A stretch of DNA of 64,000 bases from Streptomyces zhihengii (GTDB taxonomy: Bacteria; Actinomycetota; Actinomycetes; Streptomycetales; Streptomycetaceae): assembly GCF_016919245.1 (NCBI RefSeq), contig NZ_JAFEJA010000001.1, positions 2,886,001 to 2,950,000 on the forward strand, written 5' to 3'. Both the position numbers and the translations under genes were made by a program. The notes beneath the pieces were generated by a model. That model saw only the letters and a program-made list of their open reading frames with translations. It was not told the DNA's origin and ran no database searches. Of the stretch, positions 29,313 through 38,307 are shown one piece after another. The stretch's first letter is position 1. Every line of letters starts with the position of its first letter.

Positions 29313-29327
29313 GGGCGGGCGGGCGGG
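29313..29327 (+). other. Potential G-quadruplex motif
   Basis: Four GGG runs are separated by single C residues (GGGCGGGCGGGCGGG), the tightest canonical G4 pattern, on the plus strand between the convergent ends of sodN and the LysR gene. Confidence 0.4.
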
Positions 29328-29330
29328 CGG

Positions 29331-29368
29331 CGCGGGCACGTTCAGGCCGCGCGGGCACGTTCAGGCCG
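29331..29368. repeat. 19-bp exact tandem duplication
   Basis: CGCGGGCACGTTCAGGCCG occurs twice in a row. The LysR stop codon lies inside the second copy, so the duplication touches the 3' end of that gene. Confidence 0.85.
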
Positions 29369-30338
29369 CGGGCACCGGGGTCGGGTCCGCGGGGCTCAGC
29401 AGCGGGCTCCCCTGGCGCAGCAGCCACTGGCGGTACGCCCCGGCGCCGAGCGCCGCCTCCCGGTAGGCGGCGGCCAGGTCCGTGTAGGCCGCGTCGAACA
29501 GCTCGCGCGCACCGGGGCGTGCGCAGAGCAGCAGCCGCACGGCGAGCGGGTCGCCGCGCAGCGGACGGACCGCCATGTCGTCGCGCGGCACGGAGGTGGG
29601 CTGGCAGGGCGCGACCGCCTCGCCGACGGCGATCAGCGAGGCCGCCGTGTGGTAATCCCCGTGCAGCACCGGCGGGTTGATCCCGGCCGCGGCCAGCACC
29701 CGGCGCAGCCCGTCCCATTCGCCGTCCACCGTGGGGTCGACCATCCACCGGTCGTGGGCGAGGTCGGCGATGTCCACCTCGGCGGCCCCGGCGGCCGGAT
29801 GGTCACCCGCCAGGGAGACGAACTGCGGCTCCCGGTCCACCAGAACGCGGACGTCGAGGCCCGCAGGCATCCGCAGCGGGCAGCCCTCCACCTCGTGCAC
29901 GAAGGCCACGTCGAGCTGTCCCGCGGCGGCCATCGACAGCAGGGCGTTGGCGGAGACGTCCATGTGGAGCGAGAGGTCGGTGCCCGGGAACCGCGCGCGC
30001 AGCAGCCGCAGCCAGCCCGCGAGCGCCCGGCTCGCGGTGGATCCGATGCGCAGCACCGGCCCGCCTTCGCGCGCCGCGGCCGCCTGGGCCTCGGCGACGA
30101 GTGCCGTCATCTCGCCGACCAGCGGGCGGGCGCGGCTCAGCACGGCACGCCCCAGCGGGGTCGGCCGGCAGCCGGTGCGCTCGCGCGCGAACAGCGGCGC
30201 GCCGAGGTAGTTCTCGATCCGGCGCAGCTGGGTGGTCAGGGACGGCTGGCTGACACCGAGCCGACGGGCCGCTTTGTGCAGGCTGCCGGTGTCGGCAATG
30301 GCGCACAGCGCACGCAGGTGCCTCACCTCGAGCTCCAT
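29361..30338 (-). CDS. LysR family regulator beside snapalysin
   Basis: 325 residues. The N-terminal helix-turn-helix (ALCAIADTGSLHKAARRLGV then SQPSLTTQLRRIENYLGAPL) is followed by a substrate-binding effector domain ([20 protein letters not shown]). It is divergent from snpA with 227 bp between, the classic arrangement in which this LysR protein activates the neutral protease gene in Streptomyces. The effector is unknown. ATG at 30338 begins MELEVRHL, the usual LysR start. Confidence 0.92.
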   Translation of the reverse strand: MELEVRHLRALCAIADTGSLHKAARRLGVSQPSLTTQLRRIENYLGAPLFARERTGCRPTPLGRAVLSRARPLVGEMTALVAEAQAAAAREGGPVLRIGSTASRALAGWLRLLRARFPGTDLSLHMDVSANALLSMAAAGQLDVAFVHEVEGCPLRMPAGLDVRVLVDREPQFVSLAGDHPAAGAAEVDIADLAHDRWMVDPTVDGEWDGLRRVLAAAGINPPVLHGDYHTAASLIAVGEAVAPCQPTSVPRDDMAVRPLRGDPLAVRLLLCARPGARELFDAAYTDLAAAYREAALGAGAYRQWLLRQGSPLLSPADPTPVPAA

Positions 30339-30565
30339 GCGGTCGAGCGTAGAGCTGTCCCCAACCGTCCCACCAGACACCCGAGTCGGGACAGGCCGGA
30401 CGGATCCGGACACGTCCGCCGACCGGTTCGCGCGCCGTCGCCGAAGCGCCCCGCCCGGCGGGTGATGCGCTCGTGCTATCGCCTCCCGGCATCCTCCCGG
30501 CCGGTCCTGGGCTCCCCCACACTCGGCTCACCGCACTTCGTCAACCGGACGAGCAGGAGCCCCCC

Positions 30566-31231
30566 ATGCGTCATCCCCGTACGTTACTTTCCGCCGCCCT
30601 CGGCATCGGCCTCGCCGCCGCGCTGGGCGCCGTGCCCGCGACCGCCGTCACCACCACCGCCGCCGGCTCCCCCACGGCCACGGCGGCCACGTCCTCCTAC
30701 GCCGCCTACGAGGGTTCGGCCGAGGACGAGAAGGCGACGCAGGCGTTCTTCGACGCCGTCGTGGCGTCGGTCGCGAAGAAGCGCGCCGCCAACCCCGGTG
30801 CCCAGGCCGTGACCGTCGTCTACAGCGCCGCCAACGCCCCGAGCTTCCGATCCCAGATAGCCAGCAGCACCAGGATCTGGAACGGCTCGGTGTCCAACGT
30901 CCGGCTGGTCGAGGGCTCCGGCGCGGACTTCACCTACCGCGAGGGCAACGACTCGCGCGGCTCGTACGCCAGCACCGACGGCCACGGGCGCGGCTACATC
31001 TTCCTGGACTACCGCCAGAACCAGATCTACAACTCGACCCGGGTCACCGCGCACGAGACCGGCCACGTGCTCGGTCTGCCGGACCACTACTCGGGCCCGT
31101 GCAGCGAGCTGATGTCCGGCGGCGGCCCCGGCACCTCGTGCACCAACGCCTACCCGAACTCCGCCGAGCGCTCCCGGGTGAACCAGCTCTGGGCCAACGG
31201 CCTCGCGGCGGCGATCGCCCGCGTGTCCTGA
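30566..31231 (+). CDS. snpA: Snapalysin, small secreted zinc metalloprotease
   Basis: A 221-residue preproprotein. A signal peptide ([21 protein letters not shown]) and short propeptide precede the M7 peptidase domain. [12 protein letters not shown] gives zinc ligands His163, His167 and Asp173 with catalytic Glu164; the Met-turn SELMSGG follows. Snapalysin degrades extracellular protein such as casein. GCAGGAG precedes the ATG. The divergent LysR gene is its probable activator. Two hairpins terminate transcription. Confidence 0.94.
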   Translation: MRHPRTLLSAALGIGLAAALGAVPATAVTTTAAGSPTATAATSSYAAYEGSAEDEKATQAFFDAVVASVAKKRAANPGAQAVTVVYSAANAPSFRSQIASSTRIWNGSVSNVRLVEGSGADFTYREGNDSRGSYASTDGHGRGYIFLDYRQNQIYNSTRVTAHETGHVLGLPDHYSGPCSELMSGGGPGTSCTNAYPNSAERSRVNQLWANGLAAAIARVS

Positions 31232-31236
31232 CCGGC

Positions 31237-31317
31237 GCCGTCGCGGCGGCCCCCGTGGCCGCCGCGACGGCCCCCGGTGAACGCGCGCGCCCCGCCGGGC
31301 AATCCGGCGGGGCGCGC
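31237..31317 (+). terminator. Double hairpin terminator of snpA
   Basis: Two perfect 14-bp stems stand in tandem: 31237-31250 with 31258-31271, and 31285-31298 with 31304-31317. The second is followed by TTCTTC. Confidence 0.8.
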
Positions 31318-31407
31318 TTCTTCGCACCCGGGGGAAGGGAAGGGAAGCGGACCGCGCCGTGCGCCGGCGCGGTCCGGAGGTGGCGCGGTGGCCCCGCGCG
31401 GCAGGGC

Positions 31408-31851
31408 TCAGGCCTGGGCGGGTTCCCGGCGCACCAGGGCGGCGTCGGGGGGCAGTTGACGGTGGATGCGCCCGAGGGCGTCGTCGAAGTCGCCGTCCGA
31501 CACGGCCACTTCGTACGCCGCACCGCCGTGGTGCAGGGTGAGGCTCAGATCCGAGCGGTCGAGGCCCGCGCCGCCGCCGTCGGCGGGCTCGCCCAGCGTC
31601 AGCAGACAGCCGAGCGTGGCGTGCTGGACGGCTCCGTCCCGCAGGACCGGCAGCGGCATGTCCCATTCCAGGACGCAGGACGAGAGCAGGGCCCCGCTCT
31701 CGGACCGCAGCGCGGCGAAGGTCGTGCCGGTGTATTCAACGCCCCTGATACAGGTGCTCACTTGGCCGCCGGTCGCGGTTATCGCGACGGCTTCCGCGCT
31801 GGCCCGGTCGCGGTACCAGCCCGCCCAGGCTTCAGTCGACTCCGATGACAT
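31408..31851 (-). CDS. Conserved hypothetical protein (DUF6304-like)
   Basis: A 147-residue soluble protein: WAGWYRDRASAEAVAITATG, then CIRGVEYTGTTFAALRS and LSLTLHHGGAAYEVAVSDGD. It resembles a Streptomyces family I believe is DUF6304; no function is known. The frame stays open far upstream through a 66-bp repeat that would read as RSGG/LPGVGAAGD units, so a longer N-terminus cannot be excluded, but the ATG at 31851 fits the family-like start. Confidence 0.65.
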   Translation of the reverse strand: MSSESTEAWAGWYRDRASAEAVAITATGGQVSTCIRGVEYTGTTFAALRSESGALLSSCVLEWDMPLPVLRDGAVQHATLGCLLTLGEPADGGGAGLDRSDLSLTLHHGGAAYEVAVSDGDFDDALGRIHRQLPPDAALVRREPAQA

Positions 31852-31914
31852 GCGCGGACTGTAGCGGTACCCGGGCTTCCGGCGCGGAGCAGGTGCCCTT
31901 TCGGGCACCCGGGA

Positions 31915-32063
31915 CCCGCCGGAGCGGCCGGGCGACGGCCCTCCGCCGGAGTCACCCGCGGCACCCACGCCCGGAAGCGGCCCGCCGGAGCGGCCGGACC
32001 GCGGCCTCCCGCCGGTGTCCCCCGCGGCGCCTACCCCCGGCAGGAACCCGCCGGAGCGGCCGG
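31915..32063. repeat. 66-bp imperfect tandem repeat
   Basis: CCCGCCGGAGCGGCCGG recurs at 31915, 31981 and 32047, exactly 66 bp apart, and the sequence between is about 80 percent alike. The period is a multiple of three; on the minus strand one frame is open through all copies and joins the downstream hypothetical gene. Confidence 0.85.
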
Positions 32064-32120
32064 AGGGTGCCTCCTGCGCCGGAACCCGGCCGGACGGCCT
32101 CGGCGGGCTCCCGGCGGGCG

Positions 32121-32312
32121 CTAGCCGGTCCTCTTCGCCTCCCGGGCGGCGGAGCGGGAGCAGTCGGGGTTGTCGCAGGGGCCCGGCCCCCAGTGGGGGA
32201 CGAACGTGCCGAGTGTCTTGTGCCGGGTGACCACGGTCGGTACGGGGCGGCCGCAGCCGGGGCAGACCGAGCCGGCCTGCGCGTCCCGGGCTTTCTGACT
32301 CCTGGTGCCCAT
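32121..32312 (-). CDS. Small zinc-ribbon-like hypothetical protein
   Basis: A 63-residue basic protein with two cysteine pairs, VCPGCGRPVP and GPCDNPDCSRS, typical of a zinc ribbon. The tail is Lys/Arg-rich. It may bind nucleic acid or protein; function unknown. The ATG is preceded by no strong ribosome site. Confidence 0.65.
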   Translation of the reverse strand: MGTRSQKARDAQAGSVCPGCGRPVPTVVTRHKTLGTFVPHWGPGPCDNPDCSRSAAREAKRTG

Positions 32313-32375
32313 ATGACCAGAATAGGCCGGTCGTTCCGGGCCGGACAGCGGGCGGCCCGGCGCCGGCCGCCCCGC

Positions 32376-33419
32376 TCAGCGGTTCCGCCGGGTGACGAAC
32401 TCGGCCAGCGACAGCAGGTCACCGGCCGCCCCCAGGTCCGGCACCGCGCGGGCGAGCTCCCCGACGGCCCGGGACATCCGCTCGCCGGCCTGCGACTGCG
32501 CCCAGTCCCGGCCGCCGGCCCGCTCCACCGCGTCCGCCGCCCGCGCCACCGCCGCCGCGCCCATCGGGCCCCGGTACAGCTCGGCCAGCTCGGCACCCGC
32601 CCGGGTGCCCGAGGCGAGCGCCGCGACCACCGGCAGGGACTTCTTGCGGGCCGCGAGGTCGGCCCCGGCGGGCTTCCCCGTCCGCTCCGGGTCTCCCCAG
32701 ATGCCGATCAGGTCGTCGATGAACTGGAAGGCCAGGCCCGCCTCCCTGCCGAAGGCGTCCATCGCGCGCACCTTCTCCTCGCCCGCCCCGGCGTACAGGG
32801 CGCCGATGGCGCAGGAGGCGCCCAGCAGCGCCCCGGTCTTGGCGGTCGCCATGCCCATGCACTCCTGCGGGGTGACCTCCTCCGGCAGGCGCTCCTCGAA
32901 GGCGCAGTCGATCTGCTGGCCGGCGCAGAGCTCGATCACGCATTCGGCCAGCCGGGCGGACGCCCGCGCCGAGCACGGCAGCGGGTCCTCGGCGAGCAGC
33001 CGCAGGGCGAGGGCCAGCATCGCGTCGCCCGCCAGCACGGCGTCGGCGGTGCCGAACACCGTCCAGGCCGTGGGGCGGTGCCGGCGGGTGGCGTCCTCGT
33101 CGATGACGTCGTCGTGCAGCAGGGTGAAGTTGTGCGCCAGCTCCACGGCGGCCGCGGCCCGCACCGCGCGGTCCGGGTCACCGCCCAGCGCGCGGCAGGA
33201 GGCCAGCACCAGCGCGGGCCGGATGGCCTTGCCGCCGGCGCCGGCGCCGGGGCCGGGGCTGCCGTCCGCCTGCTCCCAGCCGAAGTGGTACATCGCCACC
33301 CGGCGCATCGGCCCGGGCAGCGTCTCGCACGCGCCGCGGATCTCGGGCTGGACCGCGGCGCGGGTGCGGTCCAGCAGATCGACGGCCTCACGGGCCTCGA
33401 CGGTGTCCGGGATGGTCAA
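32376..33419 (-). CDS. Polyprenyl diphosphate synthase
   Basis: About 347 residues. The first Asp-rich motif is LLHDDVIDED and the second FQFIDDLIGIWGD; GGKAIRPALVLAS supplies the pyrophosphate-binding KxxRP, and ARKKSLPV the conserved lysines. Such enzymes condense IPP with an allylic diphosphate to C15-C20 or longer chains. The second motif has Gly in place of the last Asp (DDLIG), seen in some actinobacterial members. The TTG start has AAAGGA upstream; an ATG at 33473 is an alternative. No terpene cyclase is next to it, so the product's use is unclear. Confidence 0.88.
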   Translation of the reverse strand: MTIPDTVEAREAVDLLDRTRAAVQPEIRGACETLPGPMRRVAMYHFGWEQADGSPGPGAGAGGKAIRPALVLASCRALGGDPDRAVRAAAAVELAHNFTLLHDDVIDEDATRRHRPTAWTVFGTADAVLAGDAMLALALRLLAEDPLPCSARASARLAECVIELCAGQQIDCAFEERLPEEVTPQECMGMATAKTGALLGASCAIGALYAGAGEEKVRAMDAFGREAGLAFQFIDDLIGIWGDPERTGKPAGADLAARKKSLPVVAALASGTRAGAELAELYRGPMGAAAVARAADAVERAGGRDWAQSQAGERMSRAVGELARAVPDLGAAGDLLSLAEFVTRRNR

Positions 33420-33597
33420 CGGGCGGTCCTTTCCGGGGCGGGAGCGGTCACGGGCCGGGGTCAGCGGGCACATGAGGCGTGGGGGAAAAGCCTTTCAGCA
33501 CGGAGTGTCGTCGCACCATTACACAAATGAGTGGGAATCGAATCGCCGGGAAGCGGGCAGGGGACGGCCGCTTCGCGCCCCTGGCGACAATGGGGGG

Positions 33598-34536
33598 ATG
33601 AACAGCCCGACGCCCGATCCCGCCGACGCGCTGCGTCCCCGGCTGCCGTCGCCGCTGCGGCCCGTCGCGGACGAGCGGTTCGAGCGCCACGGCGTCCGCC
33701 TGCTGCTCAAGCGGGACGACCTGATCCACCCCGACCTGCCCGGCAACAAGTGGCGCAAGCTCGCGCCGAACCTGCGCGCCGCCCGGGGGCGGACGGTGCT
33801 CACCTTCGGCGGCGCGTACTCCAACCATCTGCGGGCCACCGCCGCCGCCGGCCGGCTGCTCGGCTTCCCGACCGTCGGCGTCGTCCGGGGCGACGAACTG
33901 GCGGACCGCCCCCTTAACCCCTCGCTGAGCCGCTGCGCCGCCGACGGCATGCGGCTGCTCTTCGCCGACCGGACGTCCTACCGCGCCAAGCACGAGCCCG
34001 CCGTGCTGGCCCGCTTCACCGCCGACGCGGGCGCCGCCGCCGGGACGGATCCGCAGGACGTGTACGTGGTGCCCGAGGGCGGCTCCAACGCCCTGGCTGC
34101 CCGCGGCTGCGCGGAGCTCGGCGCCGAGCTGCGCGACGACCCGGAGGGCGTCTCCGTGGCCGCCGTGGCCTGCGGCACCGGCGGCACCCTCGCCGGGCTG
34201 GCCGCCGGTCTCGGGCCCGGGCGGCGGGCCCTCGGCGTCGCCGTGCTGCGGGGCGGTTTCCTCGGCGGCGAGGTCCGGGGTCTCCAGCGCGCGGCGTTCG
34301 GCGGACCGGCGGGCGACTGGTCGCTGGAGGAACGTTTCCACTTCGGCGGCTACGCGCGCGCCACCCCGGCGCTCGACGCCTTCGCCGCCGATTTCGAGGA
34401 CCGCCACGGCCTGCCCGTCGAGCGCCTCTACGTGGCCAAGCTGCTGTACGCCCTGAGCACGCTGGCGGCCGAGGGCGCCTTCCCCCGCGGCACCGCCCTG
34501 GCCGCCGTGATCACGGGCCGCCCCGACGCGCCCTGA
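33598..34536 (+). CDS. ACC deaminase/D-cysteine desulfhydrase family PLP enzyme
   Basis: A 312-residue fold-type II PLP enzyme. The PLP lysine is in LPGNKWRKLAPNL; GGAYSNHLRATAAAG is the substrate-contact loop and VACGTGGTLAGLAAG the phosphate-binding turn. It may deaminate 1-aminocyclopropane-1-carboxylate or desulfhydrate D-cysteine; the two cannot be separated by eye. The ATG directly follows a run of G, and CGACAAT lies just upstream, so the transcript may be nearly leaderless. Confidence 0.85.
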   Translation: MNSPTPDPADALRPRLPSPLRPVADERFERHGVRLLLKRDDLIHPDLPGNKWRKLAPNLRAARGRTVLTFGGAYSNHLRATAAAGRLLGFPTVGVVRGDELADRPLNPSLSRCAADGMRLLFADRTSYRAKHEPAVLARFTADAGAAAGTDPQDVYVVPEGGSNALAARGCAELGAELRDDPEGVSVAAVACGTGGTLAGLAAGLGPGRRALGVAVLRGGFLGGEVRGLQRAAFGGPAGDWSLEERFHFGGYARATPALDAFAADFEDRHGLPVERLYVAKLLYALSTLAAEGAFPRGTALAAVITGRPDAP

Positions 34537-34677
34537 CCCCTGCCCCGGCCCGTCGGCGGCCCACCCCGCGGAACGCGGCGCCGGCGGCAGGGCCCGGCAG
34601 GGCGGAAGGCGCCCGGGCCCGCGGGGCGGGACCAGCCCGGCAGAACGGAGGGCCCGGCGACCCGGCGGCCGAGGCGG

Positions 34678-34752
34678 CCCCCAGAGCGAGACCCGGCCCG
34701 GCGGCGCGACGCGCCCCCCAGAGCGAGACCCGGCCCGGCGGCGCGGCGCGCC
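34678..34752. repeat. 37-bp direct repeat, two copies
   Basis: Two almost identical 37-bp units starting CCCCAGAGCGAGACCCGG stand in tandem in the 247-bp gap between the convergent PLP enzyme and antiporter genes; a third, shorter copy (GGCCAGACCCGGCCC) follows. The gap otherwise shows no structure I can name. Confidence 0.75.
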
Positions 34753-34783
34753 CCGCAGGGCCAGACCCGGCCCCGCAGGGCGG

Positions 34784-36379
34784 TCACCCGTCCTCGCGGT
34801 AGGCGGCCGCCTCCTCCAGGTCCAGCCGGCGCAGCAGCGTGCGCATCATCTCGTCGTCGATCCGCCGCTGGTCGCGCAGGGAGACGAAGACGTCCCGTTC
34901 CGCGGCGATCATCTCGCGCGCGAGCCTGCGGTAGATGTCGTCCGCGGACTCCCCGGTGATCTCGTTGACCGCGCCCAGCCGCTCCCACACCGCGTTGCGC
35001 CGCCGCTCCAGCACCGTGCGGAGCCGGTCCGCCAGCGGCTGGGGCAGCGTGTTGCGCTCGTCGGCGAGGAGTTCGTCGAGCCGCCGCTCGGCCGCCGCCG
35101 ACGCCTCGCTCTGGGCCTGCGCCTCGGCCAGCGTCTCGGCGTACACGTCCCGCCCCGGCAGCTTCAGCAGGCGGATCAGCGGGGGCAGCGTCAGCCCTTG
35201 CACGACGAGGGTGCCGATCACCGTGGTGAAGGTCAGGAAGAGGACCAGGCTGCGGGCCGGGAACGGTTCGCCGTCCTCCATGACCAGCGGGATCGAGAAC
35301 GCGATGGCGAGCGAGACCACCCCGCGCATCCCGGCCCAGCCGACGATCACCGGCGCGGTCCAGTTGGTGTCCGGCTCGCGTTCCCTGACCCGCCGGGAGA
35401 GCCTGCGCGGCAGGAAGGTGGCCGGGTAGACCCACACGAAGCGCACCACGACGACGGTGACGAACACCGCCACCGCGTACCAGAGCGCCTCGCCCACCCC
35501 GTACGGCCCGAGGTCCTCCACCACGATGGCGAGCTGGAGTCCGATCAGCGCGAAGACCGCCGACTCCAGGACGAAGGAGACCATCTTCCAGACCGCCTCC
35601 TCCTGGAGCCGGGTCGCGAAGTCGACCTGCGAGGAGTGGTGCCCGAGCCAGAGCGCGACGACGACGACCGCGAGCACACCGGAGGCGTGCACCTCCTCGG
35701 CCGCCGCGTACGCGATGAACGGGATGAGCAGCGACAGGGTGTTCTGGAGCAGCGGCTCCTTCAGCCGGGTGCGCAGCCAGTGGATCGGCAGCATCAGCAC
35801 CAGTCCGACGACGATGCCGCCGACCGAGGCGAGCAGGAACTCGCCGAATCCGGCGGCCCAGCTCGCGCCCGCGCCGATCGCGGCGGCCAGCGCGACCTTG
35901 TAGGCGGTGATCGCCGTGGCGTCGTTCACCAGGGACTCGCCCTGGAGGATCGTGGTGATGCGGTGCGGCAGCCCCAGCTTGCGCGCGATGGCCGTGGCGG
36001 CGACCGCGTCCGGCGGCGCGACCACCGCGCCGAGGACCAGGGCCGCGGTCAGCGGCAGATCCGGGACGAAGACGTACGCGAGGTAGCCGACCACGACCGT
36101 CGCGAACAGGACGTACCCCACGGACAGCAGGGCGACCGGCCGGATGTTGGCCCGCAGGTCGAGGTAGGAGCTGTCCAGGGCGGCCGTGTGCAGCAGCGGG
36201 GGCAGGATCAGCGGCAGCACGATGTGCGGGTCGAGGTGGTACTCGGGCACCCCCGGCACGTACGAGGCGATCAGGCCGACGGTCACCAGCAGCAGGGGGG
36301 CCGGCACGGGTGTGCGGCGGGCGGCCCCCGCTACCGCGGCGCTCACGGCGATCAGCCCCACCAGGGGCAATGCTTCCAT
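34784..36379 (-). CDS. CPA1-type Na+/H+ antiporter
   Basis: A 531-residue NhaP/NHE-type exchanger. About 12 helices span residues 1-410, with the ion-site region VLGAVVAPPDAVAATAIARK and GESLVNDATAITAYK; GWAGMRGVVSLAIAFS is the conserved Arg helix. The C-terminal 110 residues are cytoplasmic and helical (AEAQAQSEASAAAERRLDEL). It exports Na+ or K+ for protons at the membrane. GAGGT precedes the start; a GTG 3 nt upstream is equally possible. It is divergent from a UBP zinc-finger gene with only 44 bp between. Confidence 0.92.
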   Translation of the reverse strand: MEALPLVGLIAVSAAVAGAARRTPVPAPLLLVTVGLIASYVPGVPEYHLDPHIVLPLILPPLLHTAALDSSYLDLRANIRPVALLSVGYVLFATVVVGYLAYVFVPDLPLTAALVLGAVVAPPDAVAATAIARKLGLPHRITTILQGESLVNDATAITAYKVALAAAIGAGASWAAGFGEFLLASVGGIVVGLVLMLPIHWLRTRLKEPLLQNTLSLLIPFIAYAAAEEVHASGVLAVVVVALWLGHHSSQVDFATRLQEEAVWKMVSFVLESAVFALIGLQLAIVVEDLGPYGVGEALWYAVAVFVTVVVVRFVWVYPATFLPRRLSRRVREREPDTNWTAPVIVGWAGMRGVVSLAIAFSIPLVMEDGEPFPARSLVLFLTFTTVIGTLVVQGLTLPPLIRLLKLPGRDVYAETLAEAQAQSEASAAAERRLDELLADERNTLPQPLADRLRTVLERRRNAVWERLGAVNEITGESADDIYRRLAREMIAAERDVFVSLRDQRRIDDEMMRTLLRRLDLEEAAAYREDG

Positions 36380-36423
36380 CACTGGGACCTCACGTCAGTC
36401 TGCTGCGTCGTAATCTGGCAATC

Positions 36424-36684
36424 ATGAGCGAGTGTCCGCATGTAACAGAGCTTCCGCGCCCGGAACCGGTACCGCTGAGCATGACGTGCACCGAGTGCGA
36501 GGCGGCCGGGACCCATCCCGTACAGCTCCGGCTCTGCCTGGAATGCGGTCATGTGGGCTGCTGCGACTCCTCGCCGCTCCGGCACGCCCGGGCGCACTAC
36601 GGGGACACGGCACACGCCGTGATGCGCAGTTTCGAGCCAGGTCAGGTGTGGCGCTGGTGCTTCGTCGACGATTCGATCGTCTGA
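36424..36684 (+). CDS. UBP-type zinc finger protein
   Basis: An 86-residue protein that is almost entirely a zf-UBP domain: SECPHVTEL, MTCTECEAAG, LRLCLECGHVGCCDSS, then HARAHYGDTAHAV and WRWCFVDD. In eukaryotes this fold binds the ubiquitin C-terminus; Streptomyces has no ubiquitin, so the ligand is unknown. It starts 44 bp from the divergent antiporter. No ribosome site is visible and a TAATCT element lies 10 nt upstream, so a leaderless mRNA is likely. Confidence 0.88.
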   Translation: MSECPHVTELPRPEPVPLSMTCTECEAAGTHPVQLRLCLECGHVGCCDSSPLRHARAHYGDTAHAVMRSFEPGQVWRWCFVDDSIV

Positions 36685-36923
36685 CGTCTGGGTACGTCAA
36701 CCATCCGCCGGATCCGCGCAATTGGGCGGCATCGACCTCTAGCCACTGTGCGTGACATACGCTTACCATGAGTGACAGACACCGGCTCAGGGGTCCCCGG
36801 CGACAGAGAACCACGGATCGCGATAGCGTCGCCAGGCCAATACCGGCTACGTAACCACGTGCCGCACACCCGCGGGAGATTTCCCGCGGCCCAGAAAGAG
36901 CTTGTGCCACCTTGGAGGTGAGG

Positions 36924-37337
36924 GTGTCCCAGATCGCAGGCGAGCCCGGGACCCAGGACTTCGTGGAAGTCCGGCTGCCGGCTGCGGGTGCCTACCTGTC
37001 CGTGTTGCGTACGGCCACCGCCGGACTCGCAGCACGCTTGGACTTCACCCTCGACGAGATCGAGGATCTGCGGATCGCGGTCGACGAGGCGTGCGCGATC
37101 CTGCTCCAGCAGGCCGTACCCGGCTCCGTCCTGAGCTGTGTGTTCCGGCTCGTCGACGACTCGCTGGAGGTGACGGTCTCGGCGCCCACGACCGACGGCC
37201 GCGCGCCGGAGCGCGACACCTTCGCCTGGACGGTGCTCTCGGCACTGGCCGGAAAGGTGGACTCCTCGGTCGCCGACGACCGTACGGTCTCCATCAGCCT
37301 GTACAAACAGCGCGGCGCGGGACCCGGGCCGGCGTGA
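36924..37337 (+). CDS. prsH: Anti-sigma factor of SigH (RsbW-type kinase)
   Basis: A 137-residue GHKL ATPase-fold protein: RTATAGLAARLDFTLDEIED, then LRIAVDEACAILLQQA (N box) and the end VSISLYKQRG. Such proteins hold sigma-B-like factors inactive and phosphorylate anti-anti-sigma partners. The GTG at 36924 has GGAGG 5 nt away; the stop overlaps the sigma start as GTGA. In S. coelicolor the equivalent is PrsH/UshX, the antagonist of SigH. No anti-anti-sigma gene is in this window. Confidence 0.9.
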   Translation: MSQIAGEPGTQDFVEVRLPAAGAYLSVLRTATAGLAARLDFTLDEIEDLRIAVDEACAILLQQAVPGSVLSCVFRLVDDSLEVTVSAPTTDGRAPERDTFAWTVLSALAGKVDSSVADDRTVSISLYKQRGAGPGPA

Positions 37338-38296
37338 GCGACGGAAACGGGGATGGTCCGATGCGGGAGGACGAGGAGCGTAGCCCCCGGGTGCTGAACG
37401 CGTCGGCCGGCATCCCGGAGCAGCAGGCGCGCCCGCACCCGGTGGTGGACGAACCCGAGGGCCTCGCGGCCCCGGTGAAGCAGGCGCAGGCGCGGGCAGA
37501 GCGGGCGGACCGTATGAACGAGCACGGGCAGAGGCAGGATCCGCACGACCGCAGCGGGGCGCGTGCCCTGTTCATAGAGCTCCGCGCACTGCCCGAGCAG
37601 TCGCCCCAGCGGGCCGAACTGCGCAACCGGCTCGTCCGGATGCACCTGCCGCTCGTCGAGCACCTGGCGCGCCGCTTCCGCAACCGCGGGGAGCCGCTGG
37701 ACGACCTGACCCAGGTCGCGACGATCGGTCTGATCAAGTCGGTGGACCGCTTCGACCCGGAGCGCGGTGTCGAGTTCTCGACGTACGCGACGCCGACCGT
37801 GGTCGGCGAGATCAAGCGGCACTTCCGCGACAAGGGCTGGGCGGTACGGGTGCCGCGCCGGCTGCAGGAGCTGCGGCTCGCCCTGACCACGGCGACCGCG
37901 GAGCTCTCGCAGCAGCACGGCCGCTCCCCGACCGTCCACGAGCTCGCCGAGCGCCTCGGCATCTCGGAGGAGGAGGTCCTGGAGGGCCTGGAGTCGGCGA
38001 ACGCCTACTCCACGCTGTCCTTGGACGTCCCCGACACGGACGACGAGTCACCGGCGGTGGCGGACACGCTGGGCGCGGAGGACGAGGCGCTGGAGGGCGT
38101 CGAGTACCGCGAGTCCCTCAAGCCGCTGCTGGAGGGGCTGCCGCCGCGGGAGAAGCGCATCCTGCTGCTGCGGTTCTTCGGGAACATGACGCAGTCGCAG
38201 ATCGCGCAGGAGGTGGGCATCTCGCAGATGCACGTCTCGCGCCTGCTGGCGCGGACCCTGGCGCAACTCCGCGAGAAGCTCCTCGTCGAGGAGTAG
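37334..38296 (+). CDS. sigH: Stress sigma factor SigH (SigB/SigF family)
   Basis: About 320 residues. A long, charged N-terminal extension (about 75 residues) precedes region 2 (LVEHLARRFRNRGEPLDDL, FDPERGVEFSTYATPTVVGE), region 3 (RVPRRLQELRLALTTATAEL) and region 4 (MTQSQIAQEVGISQMHVSRL). The Streptomyces SigH controls osmotic stress and development. The GTG start is coupled to prsH (GTGA); an ATG at 37361 could give a shorter form, and multiple SigH isoforms are known. A hairpin terminator follows. Confidence 0.92.
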   Translation: MSDGNGDGPMREDEERSPRVLNASAGIPEQQARPHPVVDEPEGLAAPVKQAQARAERADRMNEHGQRQDPHDRSGARALFIELRALPEQSPQRAELRNRLVRMHLPLVEHLARRFRNRGEPLDDLTQVATIGLIKSVDRFDPERGVEFSTYATPTVVGEIKRHFRDKGWAVRVPRRLQELRLALTTATAELSQQHGRSPTVHELAERLGISEEEVLEGLESANAYSTLSLDVPDTDDESPAVADTLGAEDEALEGVEYRESLKPLLEGLPPREKRILLLRFFGNMTQSQIAQEVGISQMHVSRLLARTLAQLREKLLVEE

Positions 38297-38307
38297 CCCT
38301 CGGGCGG

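Noticed and set aside
32376..33419. Polyprenyl synthetase as part of a terpene biosynthetic cluster
   Set aside because: No cyclase, P450 or phytoene-type gene is near; neighbours are unrelated housekeeping or hypothetical genes.
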